Positions 9,347-12,833 of a stretch of DNA of 12,833 bases are shown piece by piece. The position numbers and the translations under genes were made by a program. The notes under the pieces are model-generated. The model made no database searches and was not told the origin of the DNA. It was given only the letters and a program-made list of their open reading frames with translations. Source of the DNA: Cochliopodium minus (taxonomy: Eukaryota > Discosea > Himatismenida > Cochliopodiidae); assembly GCA_024220525.1 (NCBI GenBank), contig JAMYWO010000107.1, positions 29,749 through 42,581 on the forward strand, in the 5' to 3' direction. Positions within the stretch are counted from its first letter, which is position 1; every line of letters starts with the position of its first letter.

Positions 9347-9609
9347 GGTGTATTCTTTTAAATATTGAAAGGATTAAAATTTTATATTTTCTTCAATAAA
9401 AATACTTACAAAAAATATAAAATTTTTTTTTTATTTTTATTATTATATTTTGTATACCAAAAAATTGAAAAATAGGATTGATATTAAATGAAGATATGTT
9501 GCGTATATTTATTTGCTTTGTAAGATTTTCATGGTCAATTAATTTTGAAATTTTCCAATCCTAAATAATCTTTTACTTTTTCTTCTAAATAATAATTAAA
9601 AAAAAAAAG
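9347..9609. promoter_or_regulatory. Divergent promoter region of G-alpha and RCC1-RasGEF genes
   Basis: This 263-nt A/T-rich gap lies between two divergent start codons and must hold both promoters. No conserved element is recognisable. On the minus strand a consensus GTAAGT donor at 9409-9404 and an AAAAG acceptor at 9355 could remove a 55-nt intron from the 5' leader of the G-alpha mRNA. That is the same size as coding introns here. An in-frame TAA upstream of the G-alpha ATG argues against an N-terminal extension. Confidence 0.5.
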
Positions 9610-12600
9610 ATGAACGAACAAAGGAAATCGGTTGATATTGAATTGAACAAAGGGGTTTCAAAAAATCCAATTAAAAATCTTGATATTGCAATCATTAAAC
9701 GAACCAAAACTTTTAATACTGGTATTCTTCCATCAAAAATAACTCTCCCAAACAAAATGATCAAAATGGGGACCAGAATGCCTGCCAAAAAATCGATTTC
9801 ATCTCCTTTGGATCCAATTGATCCCCAAATAAAGATGGTCACATCTATTATTGAAAATAATTCGAATGCACAAATAAATGTGACAAATAACATTGAAATA
9901 AAGCAAAAGATTGACAATGATAAAGAAATATCAGAAATAATAGAAATAAATAATACATCAACTCCTTCAATGGAAAATAAAATTGAAGATGGTATTTCCA
10001 CTTTTCAAAGTTTTATTGGTTATATTTTTCACATTTTTTTTAAATAGAGATGGAATATCGAAATATTCATGTTGATATCACTCCAAAAATACAGTATCAA
10101 TCTATTTTTTTTTCCGATAATAAAGTGGCAGAAATAGTTTCGGGTAAAATACATTTTCTTTTGAGGACATCAAATGGAAATGTATAGTTGGGGGTAAAAT
10201 AAAATTTGGAATATTTTGAATAAAATTTTAAAAAATAATCAATAAAAATCTTTTCTTTTTTAATCTTTTTTTTAAAAAAAAGATCTGGATCCTATGGGTC
10301 ACTGGGATATTGCACGACTGAAGTTGTGAACACACCACAAAGGATACAAGATATCAAAGACGTGTCAAAGATATCAGCAGGAGGATATCTCTCAGGGGCT
10401 ATAAGAACAGGTGTAGTTTACATATGGGGAAATGCTCAAGTGAAGAAATCTAAACAATATGACATACCTAGAGCATTTCCTATCACAGATAAATCTGGTT
10501 TCATTTTCGAAGCAAAAAATATTTCTGTGGGATCTTCTTTTTTTATGATCATCACTCCTCAAGGAGATTTGATTAGTGTTGGTTCTAACAAGTTTGGCCT
10601 TTTGGGTCGTCCAAAGGCTGGAGAGGATTGGGACAAGGATTGTGGTATTGTTTTCCCAAACGTGACAGCCATTTCTTGTTCTTCTCAAAACGCCGCAGCT
10701 ATTAAAGGTATACAAAAAAAAAAAAATTTTCAATTATAAAATCCCTAATCCCGTTTCAAATATTAAATAATAAAATAATTATTTTATATTGAATTATTCT
10801 ATATCTATTCATTTCAGATAACAAGGTTTATTTTTGGGGAAAGAATTTTATTGTGGAATCTAAAGAAGATATTTTGAAACCCATCAAAGTCAAAATGCCC
10901 ACCAAATCACCTCCCATCTCTTTGAGTGTAGGGGAAAGCGTATTGCTCGTTCTCACTGAAGATGGGAATGTTCATTCGATGGGAGTGGGGAGTTCGGTAG
11001 GACACGACAAATATATAACCTCATCCAAATCCAATTTTGTATTATACACCCTTAATTTCAACAACAATATCAATATGAACATTAATAATAATCACAATAA
11101 CAATTCGAATAATAACATCAATAGCAGCAATACGAATGATACAAGCACAATAGAAAATAATAATAATAATCAAGGGAATAGCAATGTGATCAATCAAAAT
11201 ATCAACAATGATCTCATCAAGGAAAGCAGTTTCGTGCTGGAAAACATGATTTCTCCTTCCCTCCTCAAAAAATCCCTCAAAAAAGATTTGAGGACCTCCG
11301 TCAAGAAGTTGAGGAACACCGACCCATTGGAGCTCCAAAGAAGAGGAACCAAATTACCTTCTTCACCCTCTAATTCTTTGTCCACCTCTTCATCTTCCTC
11401 TTCCACAAACAAGAAGAGTAAGAGAGGCAAGATTGATCCCTCCGAGAAAGAAAATGATGGTTCTGCCTTTGTTTCCGTTTTCTGCTATGGTTCCTCTTCG
11501 TTTGCAGTCACCAAGGGTGGTTTGTGTTATGTTTGGGGTAATTTTATTTTTTATTTTTACAATTAATTGTAAAATAACTAAATTTAGTTAAAAAAGTAAT
11601 TCTATTTTTCTTCATTTTAATTCAAAATTAAATTTATTTTCTTTTTTATATTTTTTAAATGAGAATTTTTTAATGTTCATTCTAAATTAAATTTTTATGA
11701 AATGTATCCCAAAAATCAAATAAAATCAAAATAAAATCAAAGTAAAATCAATTTAAAAAAGTTCTCACCAATATTTTCGAAATAAAAAAAAAAAAAATGT
11801 AGGAAAGATTGATAAAGTGAACGAAATATTCGTGCCATTACCATTCAAAAGATTTGAAAGAGAATACCAAATAACGCAAGTAGCTTTCGCATTCAAAAAG
11901 TTAGTTTTCGTGTATTCCCTTCACAACACCAAAACTTTCAAGTTTTTTTCTTTTTCTCCTCCCATCATCCAGTGTGGAACTTATGATGATTTGTTTGAGT
12001 GGCTTTTCAATGAGAAGTGCAACAAGGATTATCACAATGCTTTCATTCGCACTCACAAAAAGTTTGTCACTTCCAAGAACCTCATTCTTTCCTTTAAGAA
12101 AAAGTAAAAAGTTTCCAAAAAAGATATCATAAAAAAAAAAATTGATATAAAACTAAAATTAAAATCCAAAACCAAAACCAAAAATTAAAGGTTACAAACC
12201 AAAATAATTGAAAATTAAAACTTTTTTTAGAAAAATGAAAACTTTAAAAAATAAAATAAAAAGTAAAAAATAAAAATAAAATTAAAATTGTAATAAAAAT
12301 TAAAAAACTATTAATTAAATTATAATCAAAATAAAAATTTTGAGTAATAAAAATTAAAAAATAAAAATTAAAAAATAAAAATTAAAAAATAAAAATTAAA
12401 TAAAATTGTAATAAAAATTAAAAAACTTAATTTAATTAAATAATTTCTTTTTTTTTTTTTGTAAAGGTTAATGGAAGATAAAAACAAGTCTAATTCATTG
12501 CAAATAGTAATCATGTTATTGACGAATTGGATCAAACTGCGTTCAAAAGCATTCGACGAATTTGAGGACGTGGAAGTTTTCAATGAAATGAAATCTCTCA

Positions 12601-12663
12601 TTGAAATCATCAAAACTTACCAATCAAACATTGCCGAATCCCTCATCTTTTCACTAACCAAAG
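9610..12663 (+). CDS. RCC1-repeat protein with RasGEF N-terminal (REM) domain; 3' end beyond window
   Basis: This is probably a Ras guanine nucleotide exchange factor carrying an RCC1-type beta-propeller. Exons are 9610-9991, 10048-10193, 10283-10707, 10818-11537, 11803-12103 and 12467-12663, about 724 residues so far. The last exon ends with a GTATTA donor and no later exon is visible. The first about 130 residues are basic and probably unstructured. RCC1-like blades follow, shown by HFLLRTSNGNV, SGSYGSLGY, GVVYIWGNA, GDLISVGSNKFGLLG, NKVYFWGKN, EDGNVHSMGVGSSVG and GGLCYVWG. An Asn/Ser-rich insert (about 11060-11460) interrupts one blade. After the propeller, CGTYDDLFEWLF, then AFIRTHKKFVTSKNL, and after the intron MLLTNWIKL match the REM/RasGEF_N domain. 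The catalytic CDC25 domain is not in the window. At 10184-10188 the frame breaks inside GNV(Y)SWG: an in-frame TAG appears, and the next exon needs a different phase. No acceptor-donor choice I tried repaired it. Confidence 0.88.
11050..11205 (+). repeat. Asn-rich coding low complexity in RCC1 blade insert
   Basis: Runs of AAT/AAC codons mixed with Ile, Ser, Thr and His encode an Asn-rich loop. A Lys-rich, then Ser-rich stretch follows up to about 11460. It is inserted between two RCC1 blades without disturbing the frame, so it is probably a surface loop. Confidence 0.85.
11538..11802 (+). other. 265-nt intron of the RCC1-RasGEF gene with short AAAATC repeats
   Basis: This A/T-rich intron starts with GTAATT after TATGTTTGGG and ends AAATGTAG. 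Around 11713-11751 it holds four imperfect copies of an AAATC-containing unit of about 11 nt. No coding signal was seen inside it. Confidence 0.75.
12104..12466 (+). other. 363-nt low-complexity intron of the RCC1-RasGEF gene
   Basis: This is the longest gene-free stretch. It starts GTAAAA inside an A-rich Lys stretch and ends TTTTGTAAAG, joining codons in phase (AA|G) within the REM domain. The interior is almost only A and T. It contains several CCAAAA units around 12166-12205 and a 14-nt tandem repeat near 12347-12400. Nothing coding was seen. Confidence 0.8.
12347..12400. repeat. 14-nt tandem repeat (ATAAAAATTAAAAA), about four copies
   Basis: Near-perfect period-14 copies of ATAAAAATTAAAAA lie inside the long intron. 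The period is twice that of the 7-nt edge repeat, and each half differs from A6T by one base, so the two may be related simple-sequence families. Confidence 0.8.
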
Positions 12664-12770
12664 GTATTAAAAATTTTTTTTTTCTTTGTTTTTGATGAAA
12701 AGGTTCATTTCATATTTTTTTATTTATATTTTCATTTTTAAAAAATTTTTGTTTTATTATTTTTATTTTT

Positions 12771-12833
12771 ATTTTTTATTTTTTATTTTTTATTTTTTAT
12801 TTTTTATTTTTTATTTTTTATTTTTTATTTTTT
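12771..12833. repeat. T6A heptamer repeat at right edge
   Basis: About nine consecutive TTTTTTA-type heptamers run to the last base, after a few T5A units. It lies within the presumed next intron of the RCC1-RasGEF gene. Orientation is the same as at the left edge. Confidence 0.92.

Noticed and set aside
10019-10047. 29-nt intron ending the first RCC1-RasGEF exon
   Set aside because: Far shorter than all other introns here (48 nt or more). A GTATTT donor at 9992 gives a 56-nt intron in the same phase.
10184-10188. TAG read as an amino acid (altered genetic code)
   Set aside because: Reading through still leaves the next exon out of phase and loses the SWG motif, so an indel explains it better.
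10281-10733. Minus-strand frames opposite the RCC1 exons
   Set aside because: Opposite frames lack motifs, while the plus strand shows repeated RCC1 blade signatures with phased splice sites.
1-12833. T6A repeats at both ends as telomeres
   Set aside because: Both ends show T6A on the plus strand. Telomeres of one molecule would be inverted copies, and coding sequence lies immediately inside the left one.

Overview
This is nuclear DNA of an intron-rich, very A+T-rich unicellular eukaryote. Six protein genes are packed into 12.8 kb and are interrupted by about 30 short introns, mostly 48-130 nt. The introns have GT(A)...AG ends, are nearly pure A/T, and fit in phase at almost every junction. 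Three unrelated proteins carry asparagine-rich low-complexity inserts encoded by AAT/AAC runs. Heterotrimeric G protein and Ras signalling genes sit together. This combination recalls amoebozoans such as dictyostelid-like amoebae, but other amoeboid protists cannot be excluded from the sequence alone. No bacterial genes, CRISPR array, tRNA, rRNA or transposon was seen.

Layout, left to right. 1-36: a T6A heptamer repeat. 19-979 (-): a phytanoyl-CoA dioxygenase-like Fe(II)/2-oxoglutarate oxygenase, cut off at its C-terminus by the repeat. 1132-3023 (+): an unrecognised, acidic, Asn-rich, probably disordered protein with repeated Asp-Pro-Leu/Phe motifs. 3136-6617 (-): a 12-exon cation/Ca2+ exchanger of the Na+/Ca2+ exchanger superfamily (CCX/NCLX-like), with a 14-nt microexon and a one-base frameshift in its signature motif. 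6649-7819 (-): STN1, the OB-fold telomere/replication protein of the CST complex. 7921-9346 (-): a heterotrimeric G protein alpha subunit with an atypical P-loop and no Gly2. 9610 to the right edge (+): a protein with an RCC1-type beta-propeller followed by the N-terminal (REM) domain of a Ras guanine nucleotide exchange factor. The catalytic CDC25 domain, if present, lies outside the window. 12771-12833: the same T6A heptamer repeat in the same orientation.

Gene relationships: the G-alpha and RCC1-RasGEF genes are divergent across 263 nt and could share a promoter. Both belong to GTPase signalling, but a functional link is inference. STN1 and the exchanger run in tandem with only 31 nt between stop and start. 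The exchanger and the Asn-rich gene converge on 112 nt. The T6A repeat at both ends, in the same orientation, looks like where assembly stopped rather than like telomeres. Two genes carry small indels exactly inside conserved motifs, so assembly errors should be considered first.

All exon boundaries were deduced by eye from splice signals, reading phase and family similarity. No alignment or transcript was available.
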